Source of the DNA: Saccharomonospora cyanea NA-134
GTDB taxonomy: Bacteria; Actinomycetota; Actinomycetes; Mycobacteriales; Pseudonocardiaceae
DNA length: 64,000 nucleotides
NCBI RefSeq assembly: GCF_000244975.1
Contig: NZ_CM001440.1
Coordinates: 1,968,325-2,032,324 of the forward strand
Direction: 5' to 3'
Positions 10,907 to 20,688 of the stretch are shown here, one piece after another; position 1 is the first letter of the stretch; every line of letters starts with the position of its first letter. Made by a program: the position numbers and the translations under genes. The notes beneath the pieces are model-generated. The model had not been told where the DNA came from and made no database searches. It worked only from the letters and a program-made list of their open reading frames with translations.

Positions 10907-11675
10907 GGTCCACCACCACGGGAGCGTGGTCGGAGGCGCCCTTGCCCTTGCGTTCCTCGCGGTCGACGTAGGCGTCGGTCACGGCGTCGGCGAACACCCT
11001 GCTCGCGTAGACGAGGTCGATGCGCATGCCGCGGTTCTTGGGGAACGCGAGTTGCCGGTAGTCCCAGTACGTGTACGGGTGGTCGTACTTCAGTGGTCGC
11101 GGCACGACGTCGGACAGGCCGGCGTCACGCAGCGCGGCGAGGGCCTTGCGTTCGGGCTCGGTGACGTGGGTGGAGCCGGCGAACACCGAGACGTCCCACA
11201 CGTCGTCGTCGGTGGGGGCGATGTTGAAGTCCCCGAGGACCGCGAACGGCCTGTCCGGTCCGTTCTCGGCGAGCACGGTGGTGTGCAGGGCTTCCAGCCA
11301 GCGCAGCTTGTAGGCGTAGTGGGGGTGGTCGGGTTCGCGGCCGTTGGGCACGTAGACCGACCACACGCGGACGCCGCCGCAGGTGGCGCCGATGGCGCGG
11401 GGCTCAGCGGCGTCCTCGTAGGTGGGTTCGTCGGCGAGCCCGCGCGTGACGCCGGTGAGCCCGACGCGGGAGAGCACCGCGACGCCGTTCCAGCGGCCGG
11501 TGCCGTGGCTCGCGACCTCGTAGCCGAGTTCGGTGATCTCGTCGCGGGGGAACGCCTCGTCGCCGCACTTGAGTTCCTGCAGGCACAGCACGTCGGGCTG
11601 GGCGGAGCGCAGCCACGCGAGCACGCGAGGCAGCCGGGCGGTGATCGAGTTGACGTTCCACGTCGCGATGCGCAT
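10896..11675 (-). CDS. xthA: Exodeoxyribonuclease III
   Basis: AP endonuclease/3'-5' exonuclease of the ExoIII family that repairs abasic sites and blocked 3' ends. The 259-residue protein has RIATWNVNS at the N-terminus, CLQELKCGD with the metal-binding Glu, GDFNIAPTDDDVWD with the catalytic Asp and Asn, and SDHAPVVVDL with the catalytic Asp-His at the C-terminus. The start at 11675 is the ATG directly before RIATWNVNS; an upstream in-frame extension to 11765 has no family similarity. A GTATA-N6-TATAC dyad at 11722-11737 lies in the promoter region. It overlaps lysR tail to tail. Confidence 0.93.
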   Translation of the reverse strand: MRIATWNVNSITARLPRVLAWLRSAQPDVLCLQELKCGDEAFPRDEITELGYEVASHGTGRWNGVAVLSRVGLTGVTRGLADEPTYEDAAEPRAIGATCGGVRVWSVYVPNGREPDHPHYAYKLRWLEALHTTVLAENGPDRPFAVLGDFNIAPTDDDVWDVSVFAGSTHVTEPERKALAALRDAGLSDVVPRPLKYDHPYTYWDYRQLAFPKNRGMRIDLVYASRVFADAVTDAYVDREERKGKGASDHAPVVVDLTP

Positions 11676-11742
11676 GCCGTGAGAATCGCACACCGGTGCG
11701 ACACACTCGGTGACCAGCCTTGTATAACGACCTATACGCACG

Positions 11743-11771
11743 GGCTCGGGTTCACGATTTCTCACCGAGCC
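11743..11771 (-). terminator. Weak stem-loop after the GNAT gene
   Basis: Seven-bp perfect stem (GGCTCGG with CCGAGCC) with a 15-nt loop, 25 bases past the stop of the acetyltransferase gene on the minus strand. No T-tract follows. It could separate that gene from xthA. Confidence 0.3.
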
Positions 11772-11795
11772 GCCTTTGGCGACGTCGGAATCAGC

Positions 11796-12410
11796 TCACC
11801 TACGAGCCGGGGAGGTGAGCGGGCGGCGCAGCATGCACCACGTCGTCGGTCCTCCGTCGGGCAGCTCCACCTCGGCCGTCACCGTGAAACCCAGCCTTCG
11901 GTACAGGCGGACGTTCGCGGGCAGCGACGTTTCGAGGAACACGGGTACGCCATCGGCGTCGGCTGCGGCGAGTCCAGGGCGGACGACCGCGCTGCCGAGG
12001 CCGGCGCCCTGGTGCGCGGGGTCGACACCGACCGTGCCGAGGTACCACACGGGCTCTCGCGGCCGGTGTGGCGCCAGCGTCGCTTCGGCCGTCTCCGCCG
12101 CGGCCGCGCGGTCGCCCGCGAGCTCGGTGAACCGGGGGGCCAGTTCGGCGAACACCGCGTCGAGGCCCTCGCGGTCCGGTGTCGTCCAGACGGACACGGC
12201 CAGCCCGTCGCGCGCCACCCACACGCGTCCGTGCGGCAGCCCGACACGGGTCAGGAACAGCTCCTGCGACCGCGCGAGGCGTCGTGAGTGATCGTCGGCC
12301 GCGAGGGTGTGGCGGGTCCACGGGTAGTCCGCGAACGCGCGGGTCAGCGTGGTCACGGCCACGGGAACGTCGGCGGGTACGGCTCTTCTCACCAGGGGTT
12401 CTCCGGACAT
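11796..12410 (-). CDS. GNAT-family N-acetyltransferase
   Basis: A 204-residue acetyltransferase of the GNAT fold. The acetyl-CoA-binding motif A is clear at [21 protein letters not shown] (about residues 122-142: VGV, then QGAGLGS), followed by [18 protein letters not shown], the motif B region, and a final strand. The N-terminal part ([20 protein letters not shown]) resembles acetyltransferases found widely in actinobacteria. The acceptor substrate cannot be inferred. It is divergent from uvrC, with about 70 bases between the starts. Confidence 0.82.
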   Translation of the reverse strand: MSGEPLVRRAVPADVPVAVTTLTRAFADYPWTRHTLAADDHSRRLARSQELFLTRVGLPHGRVWVARDGLAVSVWTTPDREGLDAVFAELAPRFTELAGDRAAAAETAEATLAPHRPREPVWYLGTVGVDPAHQGAGLGSAVVRPGLAAADADGVPVFLETSLPANVRLYRRLGFTVTAEVELPDGGPTTWCMLRRPLTSPARR

Positions 12411-12468
12411 CGGTACGACTGTGCCACACCCTCGGGAAGGGGCCGAACGGTTTGTCGGGCGGGCGCCA

Positions 12469-12474
12469 TAGGCT
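12469..12474 (+). promoter_or_regulatory. Probable -10 hexamer TAGGCT of the uvrC operon
   Basis: TAGGCT is 7 nt before the uvrC GTG at 12482, which fits a leaderless start and decides among several upstream in-frame codons. Confidence 0.5.
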
Positions 12475-12481
12475 GAACGGC

Positions 12482-14473
12482 GTGGCCGACCCTTCCACCT
12501 ACCGACCCGCGCCGGGGACCATCCCCGACTCGCCCGGCGTGTACAAGTTCCGCGACGCCGGCGGCCGGGTCATCTACGTCGGCAAGGCCAAGAGCCTGCG
12601 CAGCCGGCTGAACTCCTACTTCGCCGACCTCTCGGGGCTGCACCCGAGGACCCGGCAGATGGTCACCACGGCCGCGAGCGTGGAGTGGACCGTGGTGGGC
12701 ACCGAGGTGGAGGCGCTCCAACTCGAGTACAACTGGATCAAGGAGTTCGACCCGCGGTTCAACGTCCGCTACCGGGACGACAAGTCGTACCCGGTGCTCG
12801 CGGTGACGCTGGACGAGGAGTTCCCGCGCCTGCACGTCTACCGGGGGCCGAGGAAGAAGGGGGTGCGCTACTTCGGCCCGTACGCCCACGCGTGGGCGAT
12901 CCGCGACACGCTCGACCTGCTGCTGCGGGTGTTCCCCGCGCGCACGTGCTCGGCGGGCGTGTTCCGCAGGCACGCCCAGATCGGCAGACCGTGCCTGCTG
13001 GGCTACATCGACAAGTGCTCCGCGCCGTGCGTGGGCAGGGTGTCGGCCGAGCAGCACCGCGAGGTCGTCGACCAGTTCTGCGACTTCCTCTCCGGCCGTA
13101 CCGACGTGATGGTCCGCCGGCTGGAGAAGGAGATGGCGGAGGCCTCGGAAGCGCTGGAGTTCGAGCGGGCCGCCCGGCTCCGCGACGACCTCGGCGCGCT
13201 GCGCAGGGCGATGGAGAAGCAGGCCGTGGTGTTCGGCGACGGCACCGACGCCGACGTCATCGCGTTCGCCCATGACGAGCTGGAAGCGGCCGTCCAGATC
13301 TTCCACGTCCGTGGCGGCCGGGTGCGCGGGCAGCGCGGCTGGGTGATCGACAAGGTCGACGAGATGGACGTGCCCGCCCTGGTGGAGCAGTTCCTGTCGC
13401 AGTTCTACGCCGAACAGACCGAGCTGGCCGCCGAGGCGCCCACCGACGGCAACGTGGTGCCCCGCGAGGTGCTGGTGCCGGAGCTGCCCGCCGACACGGA
13501 GGCGATGGAGCAGTGGCTGTCCGAGCTGCGCGGTTCGCGGGTTCGGCTCCGGGTCCCGCAGCGCGGCGACAAGCGCGCGCTGGCCGAGACGGTGGCCCGC
13601 AACGCCGAGGAGGCGTTCACCCAGCACAAGCTGCGCAGGGCGGGAGACCTCACCGCGCGTTCGGCGGCGCTGTCGGAGCTTCAGGAACACCTGGGGTTGG
13701 ACAGCGCGCCGCTGCGTATCGAATGCGTGGACATCAGTCATCTCGCCGGAACCGATGTGGTCGCCTCGCTGGTGGTGTTCGAGGACGGCCTGCCCCGCAA
13801 GTCCGAGTACCGCCGGTTCGCGCTGCGTGAGGCCGCCACCGAGGGGGACGTGGCCGCCATCGCCGAGGTGGTGCGGCGCCGGTTCTCGCGGTATCTGAAG
13901 GAGACGAGCGAGGCCGCCGCGAGCGGGATGGAGAGCCCGCCCGAGGGAGCGCTGGACCCGGAGACGGGACGTCCGCGCAAGTTCGCCTACCCGCCCAACC
14001 TGCTGGTCGTGGACGGGGCCGGGGCACAGGCCACCGCCGCGGCGGACGTGTTGGCCGAGCTCGGGATCACCGACGTCGCCGTCGTCGGACTCGCGAAACG
14101 GCTGGAGGAGGTGTGGCTGCCCGCCGACAGTGACGACGCTGTCGACTCGGCCGACCCGGTCATCCTGCCGAGGACGTCGGACGCGCTGTACCTTCTCCAG
14201 CGAGTGAGGGACGAGGCGCACCGCTTCGCGATCACGTACCAGCGGCAGAAGCGCTCGAAGCGGGTGCAGGCCTCGGCACTGGACGGCATTCCCGGCCTCG
14301 GACAGGCCCGGAAGACCGCCCTGATCAAGCACTTCGGCTCGGTGAAGAGGCTGAGACAGGCCACCGTGTCCGAGATCTCGCAGGTGCCGGGCGTCGGCAC
14401 CCGCACGGCCGAGGTCGTGCACGCCGCGCTCGCAGGGGAGCGCACCGACAGCAGAGGGGAGTCGCAGACGTGA
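12482..14473 (+). CDS. uvrC: Excinuclease ABC subunit C
   Basis: Makes both incisions in nucleotide-excision repair with UvrA and UvrB. The 663-residue protein has all expected domains: GIY-YIG nuclease (about residues 18-95, GVYKFRD then [14 protein letters not shown]), a UVR/UvrB-binding helix pair (about 205-240, [20 protein letters not shown]), the RNase-H-like 5' nuclease ([16 protein letters not shown] with catalytic Asp; [10 protein letters not shown]), and two helix-hairpin-helix motifs at the end ([34 protein letters not shown]). The GTG start is the first codon before the family N-terminus. rapZ overlaps its stop by GTGA, an order also found in mycobacteria (uvrC-Rv1421-Rv1422-whiA). 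Confidence 0.96.
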   Translation: MADPSTYRPAPGTIPDSPGVYKFRDAGGRVIYVGKAKSLRSRLNSYFADLSGLHPRTRQMVTTAASVEWTVVGTEVEALQLEYNWIKEFDPRFNVRYRDDKSYPVLAVTLDEEFPRLHVYRGPRKKGVRYFGPYAHAWAIRDTLDLLLRVFPARTCSAGVFRRHAQIGRPCLLGYIDKCSAPCVGRVSAEQHREVVDQFCDFLSGRTDVMVRRLEKEMAEASEALEFERAARLRDDLGALRRAMEKQAVVFGDGTDADVIAFAHDELEAAVQIFHVRGGRVRGQRGWVIDKVDEMDVPALVEQFLSQFYAEQTELAAEAPTDGNVVPREVLVPELPADTEAMEQWLSELRGSRVRLRVPQRGDKRALAETVARNAEEAFTQHKLRRAGDLTARSAALSELQEHLGLDSAPLRIECVDISHLAGTDVVASLVVFEDGLPRKSEYRRFALREAATEGDVAAIAEVVRRRFSRYLKETSEAAASGMESPPEGALDPETGRPRKFAYPPNLLVVDGAGAQATAAADVLAELGITDVAVVGLAKRLEEVWLPADSDDAVDSADPVILPRTSDALYLLQRVRDEAHRFAITYQRQKRSKRVQASALDGIPGLGQARKTALIKHFGSVKRLRQATVSEISQVPGVGTRTAEVVHAALAGERTDSRGESQT

Positions 14474-15381
14474 CCGAATCCAACATCCAGGACGCCAGGG
14501 CGTCAGGTGACCGGGGCTCCGGCATGGAGGTGGCGGTCGTCACCGGCCTGTCCGGTGCCGGTCGCAGCACCGCCGCCAAGTGCCTGGAGGACCTGGGCTG
14601 GTTCGTGGTGGACAACCTGCCGCCGGAGCTGATCTCCACGATGGTGGAGCTCGGCGTGCAGGCCAGGGGCGCCATCACCAAGGTGGCGGTGGTCATGGAC
14701 GTGCGGTCGCGTGCGTTCACCGACGACCTCGCCTCGGTGATCAAGGACCTCGACGCGCGCGGCTACAAGCCGAGGGTGCTGTTCCTGGAGGCCACCGACG
14801 CGGTGCTGGTCCGCCGCTTCGAGCAGGTGCGGCGCGGCCACCCCATGCAGGGCGACGGTCGGCTGGTCGACGGCATCACCGCGGAACGCGCGCTGCTCGC
14901 TCCTCTGCGGGAGGAGGCCGACCTGGTGCTCGACACGTCGGCGCTGTCGGTGCACGACCTGCGCGCCAAGATCGAGGACGCGTTCGGTACGGAGTCGAGC
15001 ACCCGGACCCGGGTGACGGTGCTCTCCTTCGGCTACAAGTACGGCCTGCCGATGGACTCAGATCTGGTGATGGACGTGCGCTTCCTGCCGAACCCGTTCT
15101 GGATTCCCGAGCTGCGCGACCAGAGCGGTCTCGACGGCGACGTGCGCAACTACGTGCTCGGGCAGGAGGGCGCGGAGGAGTTCCTGGAGCAGTACCACGA
15201 GTTGCTGCGGCTCGTGGGCGCCGGGTACAAGCGTGAGGGCAAGAGGTACCTGACCTTGGCCGTCGGCTGCACGGGTGGCAAGCACCGGAGCGTGGCCATC
15301 TCGGAGGAGCTGGCGAAGCGGCTCTCCAAGGAGGACGGCATGGCGGTCAAGGTGGTGCACCGGGATCTGGGCAGGGAGTGA
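14470..15381 (+). CDS. rapZ: RNase adapter protein RapZ (YvcJ-type nucleotide-binding protein)
   Basis: A 303-residue P-loop protein: Walker A is GLSGAGRST (about residues 26-34) and the C-terminal domain contains the conserved [17 protein letters not shown]. In enterobacteria RapZ is an RNA-binding adapter that controls GlmS through RNase E; in Gram-positives the orthologue YvcJ binds and hydrolyses GTP and ATP and its role is less clear. In actinobacteria the RNase-adapter function is not established. Position between uvrC and yvcK-whiA is the conserved cluster. The GTG start overlaps uvrC and the stop overlaps yvcK. Confidence 0.93.
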   Translation: MTESNIQDARASGDRGSGMEVAVVTGLSGAGRSTAAKCLEDLGWFVVDNLPPELISTMVELGVQARGAITKVAVVMDVRSRAFTDDLASVIKDLDARGYKPRVLFLEATDAVLVRRFEQVRRGHPMQGDGRLVDGITAERALLAPLREEADLVLDTSALSVHDLRAKIEDAFGTESSTRTRVTVLSFGYKYGLPMDSDLVMDVRFLPNPFWIPELRDQSGLDGDVRNYVLGQEGAEEFLEQYHELLRLVGAGYKREGKRYLTLAVGCTGGKHRSVAISEELAKRLSKEDGMAVKVVHRDLGRE

Positions 15382-16358
15382 GACCGAGGATGCGTGCCGT
15401 CGCACTCGGTGGTGGGCACGGCCTGCACGCGACGCTGTCGGCGTTGCGGCGGCTGACCCCTGACGTCACCGCGGTCGTGACCGTCGCCGATGACGGCGGT
15501 TCCTCAGGACGTCTCCGGCGGGAGCTGGGTCTGCTCCCGCCGGGGGATCTCCGTCAGGCGCTGGCGGCACTGGCCGCGGCGGAGGACGGTGGCACGCTCT
15601 GGGCGGAGGTGTTCCAGCACCGGTTCGGCGGCACGGGGGCCCTCACCGGCCACGCCGTCGGGAACCTGCTGCTCGCGGGGTTGTTCGAGGTGCTGGGCGA
15701 CCCGGTGGCGGGGCTCGACGAGGCCGCCAAGCTCCTGGGCATCACCGGCCGGGTGCTGCCGATGTCGGCGGAGCCGCTGGAGATCGAGGCGGACGTCACG
15801 GGGCTGGAGAACGGTCAGGTCAGTCGTATCCGGGGTCAGGTCGCCGTGGCCAGCACCCCTGGGCAGGTGCGGCGCATCAGGCTGCACAACCCCGGCCGCC
15901 CGAACCGGCCTCCCGTGGCGTGCGCGGACGCGGTGGAGGCCGTGCTGGGCGCCGACGTGGTGTTCTTCGGCCCCGGTTCCTGGTTCACCAGCGTGCTGCC
16001 GCACCTGCTGGTGCCCGACCTGCACGACGCGCTCGTGACGACGTCGGCCACGAAGGTGGTGGTCCTCAACCTGGTGCCGCAGCCGGGGGAGACGGCTGGC
16101 TTCTCACCGGAACGGCACCTGCACGTACTCTTCGAACACGCTCCCCGGCTCAAGGTGGACGCGGTGATCGCCGACCGTGACTCCGTACCCACTCCCGCGC
16201 GGTTGCGCCGCGCGGCCGAGGCGCTGGGCGGGCGAGCGCATCTGGCGTCGGTCGCCGCCCCCGGAGGGGCGGGCAGGCACGATCCGGATGCTCTGGCGGA
16301 CTGTGTGCGAGAGGCTCTCGGGCTGTGTCTTTCCGAGAGCGTGGAGGAGGGGCAGTAG
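15378..16358 (+). CDS. yvcK: YvcK/CuvA-family gluconeogenesis and cell-wall factor
   Basis: A 326-residue protein of the YvcK (UPF0052/CofD-like) family: ALGGGHGLHATLSAL near the N-terminus, VTVADDGGSSGRLRRELG, GHAVGNLLLAGL and FFGPGSWFTSVLPHLL. YvcK binds UDP-GlcNAc and is needed for growth on gluconeogenic carbon and for cell-shape control in Bacillus and mycobacteria (there called CuvA). GTG at 15378 overlaps the rapZ stop; ATG at 15390 is an alternative. whiA starts on the base after its stop. It should not be confused with CofD of F420 synthesis, which lacks this context. Confidence 0.93.
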   Translation: MRPRMRAVALGGGHGLHATLSALRRLTPDVTAVVTVADDGGSSGRLRRELGLLPPGDLRQALAALAAAEDGGTLWAEVFQHRFGGTGALTGHAVGNLLLAGLFEVLGDPVAGLDEAAKLLGITGRVLPMSAEPLEIEADVTGLENGQVSRIRGQVAVASTPGQVRRIRLHNPGRPNRPPVACADAVEAVLGADVVFFGPGSWFTSVLPHLLVPDLHDALVTTSATKVVVLNLVPQPGETAGFSPERHLHVLFEHAPRLKVDAVIADRDSVPTPARLRRAAEALGGRAHLASVAAPGGAGRHDPDALADCVREALGLCLSESVEEGQ

Positions 16359-17345
16359 ATGGCGATGACGGCGGCGGTCAAGGACGAGCTCAGCCGCTTG
16401 GAGATCACCAAGGTCGGTCCGCGCCGGTCGGAGGTGTCGGCGCTGTTGCGGTTCGCGGGTGGGCTGCACATCGTCGCCGGAAGGGTCGTCGTCGAGGCCG
16501 AGCTCGACACCGGGTCGGTGGCGCGCAGGCTGCGCAAGGAGATCCACGAGCTGTACGGGCACACGTCCGACGTGCACGTGATCACTTCGGGTGGGTTGCG
16601 CAAGGGCACCCGGTACGTGGTGCGCGTGGTCAAGGACGGTGAGGGGCTGGCCCGCCAGACCGGGTTGATCGACCAGCGGGGACGCCCTGTGCGGGGGCTG
16701 CCCGCATCGGTCGTCTCGGGCGGTGTGGCCGACGCCGAGGCCGCGTGGCGTGGCGCGTTCCTGGCGCACGGGTCGCTGACGGAGCCCGGCCGGTCGTCGT
16801 CGCTGGAGGTGACGTGCCCGGGACCGGAGGCGGCGCTGGCGCTGGTGGGTGCGGCGCGGCGCATGGGCATCCAGGCGAAGTCGCGGGAAGTGCGTGGCGC
16901 GGATCGCGTGGTGGTGCGCGACGGCGACGCCATCGGGGCGCTGCTGACCCGGCTGGGAGCCCACTCCAGCGTGCTCGCGTGGGAGGAGCGGCGCATGCGC
17001 CGCGAGGTGAGGGCCACCGCGAACCGGCTCGCGAACTTCGACGACGCCAACCTGCGCCGGTCCGCGAGGGCGGCGGTGGCCGCGGCGGCGCGTGTGGAGC
17101 GGGCCATGGAGATCCTCGGTGACACCGCGCCGGACCACCTGCTCGCCGCGGGGAAGCTGCGGCTGACCAACCGGCAGGCGTCGTTGGAGGAACTCGGGCA
17201 GCTCGCCGATCCGCCCATGACGAAGGACGCCGTGGCGGGCCGGATCCGCAGGTTGTTGGCGATGGCAGACAAGCGGGCCAAGGAGCTCGGCGTGCCCGAC
17301 ACCGAGTCCGCCGTCACCCAGGAACTGCTCGAAGAGACCCTGTAA
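16359..17345 (+). CDS. whiA: WhiA sporulation/cell-division transcription factor
   Basis: A 328-residue DNA-binding protein with an N-terminal LAGLIDADG homing-endonuclease-like domain (about residues 1-190, without nuclease function) and a C-terminal helix-turn-helix ([32 protein letters not shown] split here as [19 protein letters not shown], about residues 268-286, and [14 protein letters not shown]). In Streptomyces WhiA acts with WhiB to start sporulation septation; it is kept in non-sporulating relatives too. It starts directly after the yvcK stop with no gap and closes the uvrC-rapZ-yvcK-whiA operon. Confidence 0.95.
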   Translation: MAMTAAVKDELSRLEITKVGPRRSEVSALLRFAGGLHIVAGRVVVEAELDTGSVARRLRKEIHELYGHTSDVHVITSGGLRKGTRYVVRVVKDGEGLARQTGLIDQRGRPVRGLPASVVSGGVADAEAAWRGAFLAHGSLTEPGRSSSLEVTCPGPEAALALVGAARRMGIQAKSREVRGADRVVVRDGDAIGALLTRLGAHSSVLAWEERRMRREVRATANRLANFDDANLRRSARAAVAAAARVERAMEILGDTAPDHLLAAGKLRLTNRQASLEELGQLADPPMTKDAVAGRIRRLLAMADKRAKELGVPDTESAVTQELLEETL

Positions 17346-17362
17346 CCGATTCGCCGGCCCCT

Positions 17363-17399
17363 TCACTCCCCGTCATCACGATGCCGCGGCGGGGAGTGA
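17363..17399 (+). terminator. Stem-loop after whiA
   Basis: A perfect 10-bp inverted repeat (TCACTCCCCG with CGGGGAGTGA) with a 17-nt loop, starting 18 bases after the whiA stop. Only a short TTT follows (in GCAATTTGC). Probable terminator of the uvrC operon. Confidence 0.6.
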
Positions 17400-17566
17400 T
17401 GCAATTTGCTGCCGCTTTCGAGGTGTGAACCGACCGCGTTACGTCCATTCGGGTGTAGAGGTCAGGTCGTCACCGAGCTGTTTCAGCCCGGTCGACGGCC
17501 CGAAACGTGAAGGGCCGACGCTTCCCGCGCAGGTTCGACGGTCGCTCTCGCACGAAAGGGGACCTC

Positions 17567-18580
17567 GTGGACACGACACGCATCGGTCTGGCCCCGGACG
17601 CCGAACTCACCCTCTCCCCACGGGTCCGCTCCTGGTTACGACGCAGGTCCTGGCGCGCCGACGACTGGACGGCAGCCCAGTTGGCCGCCCTCAAGGGCGA
17701 GCGCACCGTCAGCGTCGTCATCCCGGCGCGGGACGAGGAGGAGACGGTGGGGCAGATCGTGCGCACGATCCGCACGGCGCTGATGGAGGAGGACCAGCTC
17801 GTCGACGACGTACTGGTGGTCGACTCCCGGTCGCAGGACGACACGGCGCGCGTGGCGGCCGAGGCCGGGGCACGGGTGGTGGCACAGGACGCCGTGTTGC
17901 GCCCGCTGCCCGGCATGCACGGCAAGGGCGAGGCACTGTGGAAGGGGCTCGCCGCCACCAGCGGTGACCTCGTCGTCTTCGTCGACGGCGACCTCTACGA
18001 CTTCACGGCGGGTTACGTCATCGGCCTGCTCGGTCCCCTGCTGACCGACCCCGGCGTGGACTACGTCAAGGGCTTCTACCACCGGCCGCTGGTCAACGGG
18101 TCGCACACCGACGCCGACGGCGGTGGGCGGGTGACCGAGCTGGTGGCCCGGCCGCTGCTGAACATGTACTGGCCCGACCTCGCGGGTTTCGTGCAGCCGC
18201 TCGCGGGTGAGTACGCGGGCAGGCGGGACGTGCTGGAGAGCATCCCGTTCGTCACGCACTACGGGGTGGAGGTCGCGCACCTCATCGACCTGCTGCGCTG
18301 GCGGGGGCTGGACGCGCTCGCCCAGGTCGACCTCGGGATGCGTACCCACCGGCACCAGAGCACGCAGGCGCTGGGGCGGATGGCGGGTCAGATCATGCTG
18401 ACGGTCATGGACCGGCTCGACCGCAGCGGGCGGCTCGCGGCGCAGGAGGCGCCGTCGACGTTGCTGGCGCAGTTCCGCCGGGCGGCGGGCGGTGTCGACC
18501 GCGAGCTCGTGGTCACCGATCTCGCCGTGCAGGAGCGGCCGCCGCTGCGCACCGTCCGGCCACCGCGTCCCCCCGGATAG
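17567..18580 (+). CDS. gpgS: Glucosyl-3-phosphoglycerate synthase
   Basis: GT-A glycosyltransferase (family GT81) that moves glucose from a nucleotide sugar to 3-phosphoglycerate, the first step of methylglucose lipopolysaccharide or glucosylglycerate synthesis. The 337-residue protein shows SVVIPARDEEETVGQIV at the start of the fold, VVDSRSQDDT, GKGEALWKGLAATSGD, VVFVDGDLYDF with the metal-binding DGD, GGGRVTELVARPLL and QPLAGEYAGRRD. These blocks match the characterised mycobacterial GpgS. GTG at 17567 is chosen because AAAGGGGA stands 7 nt upstream. A neighbouring F420/PPOX gene follows after 8 bases. Confidence 0.9.
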   Translation: MDTTRIGLAPDAELTLSPRVRSWLRRRSWRADDWTAAQLAALKGERTVSVVIPARDEEETVGQIVRTIRTALMEEDQLVDDVLVVDSRSQDDTARVAAEAGARVVAQDAVLRPLPGMHGKGEALWKGLAATSGDLVVFVDGDLYDFTAGYVIGLLGPLLTDPGVDYVKGFYHRPLVNGSHTDADGGGRVTELVARPLLNMYWPDLAGFVQPLAGEYAGRRDVLESIPFVTHYGVEVAHLIDLLRWRGLDALAQVDLGMRTHRHQSTQALGRMAGQIMLTVMDRLDRSGRLAAQEAPSTLLAQFRRAAGGVDRELVVTDLAVQERPPLRTVRPPRPPG

Positions 18581-18588
18581 GTCCCGCC

Positions 18589-19023
18589 GTGTACGTGATG
18601 GCGCGCGACGAGTGGTGGGCCTTCGCCGGGCACGGGACCAGGACGGGCAAGCTCGCCGTGGTGACGGCGCGGGGCGCGCCGCACGTCACGCCGATCTGGT
18701 TCGTGTTGACCGAGCTCGGCGGGGACGCGTTCGTGTTCACGACCGGAGACGGCACCGTCAAGGCGCGGGCACTGCGGCGGGACCCGCGAGTGTCGATGGT
18801 CGTGGACGACCAGGAGCCGCCCTTCTCGTACGTGCAGTTCACCGCCCAGGCGAGCGTGTCCGACGACGTGGCGGCCATGCTGCCGTGGGCGGTGCGGCTC
18901 GGCGAACGGTACATGGGGGCGGAGCGGGCCGAGGCGTTCGGCAGGCGCAACGCCGTGCCCGGTGAGCTGTTGGTGACGGCTCGGATCACGAACGTGCTGG
19001 CGCACGCCGCGATCGCCGACTGA
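18589..19023 (+). CDS. PPOX-class F420-dependent oxidoreductase-like protein
   Basis: A 144-residue split-barrel flavin/deazaflavin-binding protein. GKLAVVTARGAPHVTPIWF (about residues 20-38) and the KARALRRDPRVSMVVDDQ segment are typical of the PPOX F420 family of actinobacteria, where the cofactor is F420 and less often FMN or heme. The substrate is unknown. GTG at 18589 is used; ATG at 18598 is equally plausible. It starts 8 bases after gpgS and is probably cotranscribed with it, though no functional link is known. Confidence 0.75.
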   Translation: MYVMARDEWWAFAGHGTRTGKLAVVTARGAPHVTPIWFVLTELGGDAFVFTTGDGTVKARALRRDPRVSMVVDDQEPPFSYVQFTAQASVSDDVAAMLPWAVRLGERYMGAERAEAFGRRNAVPGELLVTARITNVLAHAAIAD

Positions 19024-19089
19024 GGGACGGCGCGCGGGTTTGGTGGTGGGGCAGCTCGGCAACACCCGTCTCGATCGGAGGTGCTGCTC

Positions 19090-20130
19090 GTGGTCGAACG
19101 GCGACAAAGGGTGCGGGGACCGGCCGCGGCGGTCCTGGATCGCTGGCCCGGGCACTGGCCGCTGCGGCCGCTGCCGCGTCAGGACTGGGGGAGACAGCGG
19201 CCGACGGTGGGCCAGGCCGACGTCGCGGTGATCGACGCGGCGGTGAAGCGGGCGCAGGCGCGGCCCTCGGGTAACTGGTTCGTCGTCGCCGACTCCCGGC
19301 TCGTGCGCGCCGATCGCCCCTACGGCATGACGATCGCGGGTCGTGAGCTGGTGGCCTGGCGTGACGAGCGCGGCCAGGCCGTCGTCGGCTCCGGGGTGTG
19401 CCCTCACCTCGGAGCCGCGTTGGCGGAGGGCCGGATCGTCGATCACCGGTTGGTGTGCCGGTGGCACGGGCTCGCGGTGCCCGCCTCCGGGTTGCCCGGT
19501 TGGGGGTGGTGCCCGCTGCCCTCGTACGACGACGGTGTGCTCGTGTGGGTGCGGCTCGACGACGTCGACGGCGAGCCGCCCACGCCGCGCCCGGTGCTGC
19601 CGTCGCGCCCGGCGCTGCCGGAGGCCCTGTCGGCGGTGACCCGGCTCGACGGGGTGTGCGAGCCCGTGGACGTGGTGGCCAACCGGCTGGACCCGTGGCA
19701 CGGCGCGTGGTTCCACCCTTACTCGTTCACGAGGCTGAGGGTCGTGGAGGCCCCGGCGGTGGACGCGACGAACGGGCAGGACCGGTTCTCGGTGGACGTG
19801 ACCTTCCGCGTCGGGTCGCGGTTCGGTGTTCCGGTGCGGGCGGAGTTCACCTGCCCGGAGCCGCGCACCGTGGTCATGCGCATCACCTCGGGCGAGGGGG
19901 AGGGCAGCGTCGTGGAGACGCATGCGACCCCGCTCGGTCCGGGTCCCGACGGGCGGGAGCGTTCGGCCGTCATCGAGGCGGTCGTGGCCACGTCCCCTCG
20001 TCCGGGTTTCGTCCTGGCGCGCGGGCTCGCCCCCGCGCTGCGGCCACTCGTGCGCAGGGCGGCGACGCGGTTGTGGCGGGACGACCTGGCCTACGCCGAA
20101 CGCCGCTACGCCCTGCGCCGCACCGGCTGA
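19090..20130 (+). CDS. Rieske 2Fe-2S protein beside the carotenoid operon
   Basis: A 346-residue protein with a Rieske domain (about residues 60-155): CPHLGAALAEGRIVDHRLVC then RWHG gives the CxH...CxxH cluster ligands. The C-terminal half (about 180-346) has no recognised catalytic motif but carries conserved-looking DVVANRLDPWHGAWFHPY, resembling the DUF5914 proteins seen in actinobacterial carotenoid clusters. The GTG at 19090 is favoured over 19081 because GGAGG ends 8 nt before it. It converges on the crt operon. A role as an oxygenase acting on a carotenoid, fed by an electron-transfer partner not present here, is inference. Confidence 0.75.
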   Translation: MVERRQRVRGPAAAVLDRWPGHWPLRPLPRQDWGRQRPTVGQADVAVIDAAVKRAQARPSGNWFVVADSRLVRADRPYGMTIAGRELVAWRDERGQAVVGSGVCPHLGAALAEGRIVDHRLVCRWHGLAVPASGLPGWGWCPLPSYDDGVLVWVRLDDVDGEPPTPRPVLPSRPALPEALSAVTRLDGVCEPVDVVANRLDPWHGAWFHPYSFTRLRVVEAPAVDATNGQDRFSVDVTFRVGSRFGVPVRAEFTCPEPRTVVMRITSGEGEGSVVETHATPLGPGPDGRERSAVIEAVVATSPRPGFVLARGLAPALRPLVRRAATRLWRDDLAYAERRYALRRTG

Positions 20131-20137
20131 CGGTGGC

Positions 20138-20164
20138 CCCGGCGCCCGGCGCCCGGCGCCCGGC
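20138..20164. repeat. Short GC-only tandem repeat between convergent genes
   Basis: About three and a half copies of a 7-nt unit (CGGCGCC) fill the 35-base gap between the Rieske gene and the convergent glycosylase-like gene. The adjoining end of the latter also has an imperfect repeat that encodes GEAGEAG. Likely replication slippage; no function is suggested. Confidence 0.6.
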
Positions 20165-20165
20165 G

Positions 20166-20678
20166 TCAGCCGGCCTCCCCGGCCTCCCCGGTGTCCCGGT
20201 CCGGGGCGGTGAGTTGCGGCCGGTCGGACGGCGGCCACACGTAGGGCAGATCGTCGGGCACGTCGGGGAAGGCCGGGCGGTAGTGCTCCGGGTCCTTGCG
20301 CACCAGCGCCGACCGGTGGCTGCGGTGAAACGCCTCGTCACCGAACCACGGCGGCAGCTCGTGCGCGGCGGCCAGGGCGTTCTGGTCGCGCACGGTCGTG
20401 ATGCCGAGCGCTCCGGCGAGGTCGGCGACGAGCTTCACCGCGCACGTGTCGGCGCGGCCCTGTGCGGTCCAGTACTCGCACATGGTGACCCCGTACCGGG
20501 TGAGCGCCTCCTCGTAGCCCGCCCACATACGCACGGCGGGATGGTGCCGCCAGCCGTGTCCCGGCACGGTGAGGGCACGCAGTACCTGGAGGGCCTCAAC
20601 CCGTTGCTTGCCGAGTCGCCGCTGGTCCAGTACGCGGGCGGTCGCGGCGAAGTCTGGGTACGGCAGGAACGTCTGCAC
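20166..20678 (-). CDS. Pyrimidine-dimer DNA glycosylase-family protein (MSMEG_6728-like)
   Basis: A 170-residue protein that matches the actinobacterial family related to T4 endonuclease V (Pyr_excise): it starts MQTFLPYPDFAATARVLD-like (VQTFLPYPDF), then QRRLGKQRVEALQVLRAL, GHGWRHHPAVRMWAGYEEAL and a C-terminal FHRSHRSALVRKDPEHYRP. The GTG at 20678 is fixed by a strong GAGGAGG 6 nt upstream. Whether family members incise UV-damaged DNA is not established. It starts 10 bases after the crtU stop on the same strand, so it is probably the last gene of the carotenoid operon, where UV protection would fit. Confidence 0.7.
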   Translation of the reverse strand: MQTFLPYPDFAATARVLDQRRLGKQRVEALQVLRALTVPGHGWRHHPAVRMWAGYEEALTRYGVTMCEYWTAQGRADTCAVKLVADLAGALGITTVRDQNALAAAHELPPWFGDEAFHRSHRSALVRKDPEHYRPAFPDVPDDLPYVWPPSDRPQLTAPDRDTGEAGEAG

Positions 20679-20688
20679 TCGGGCCTCC

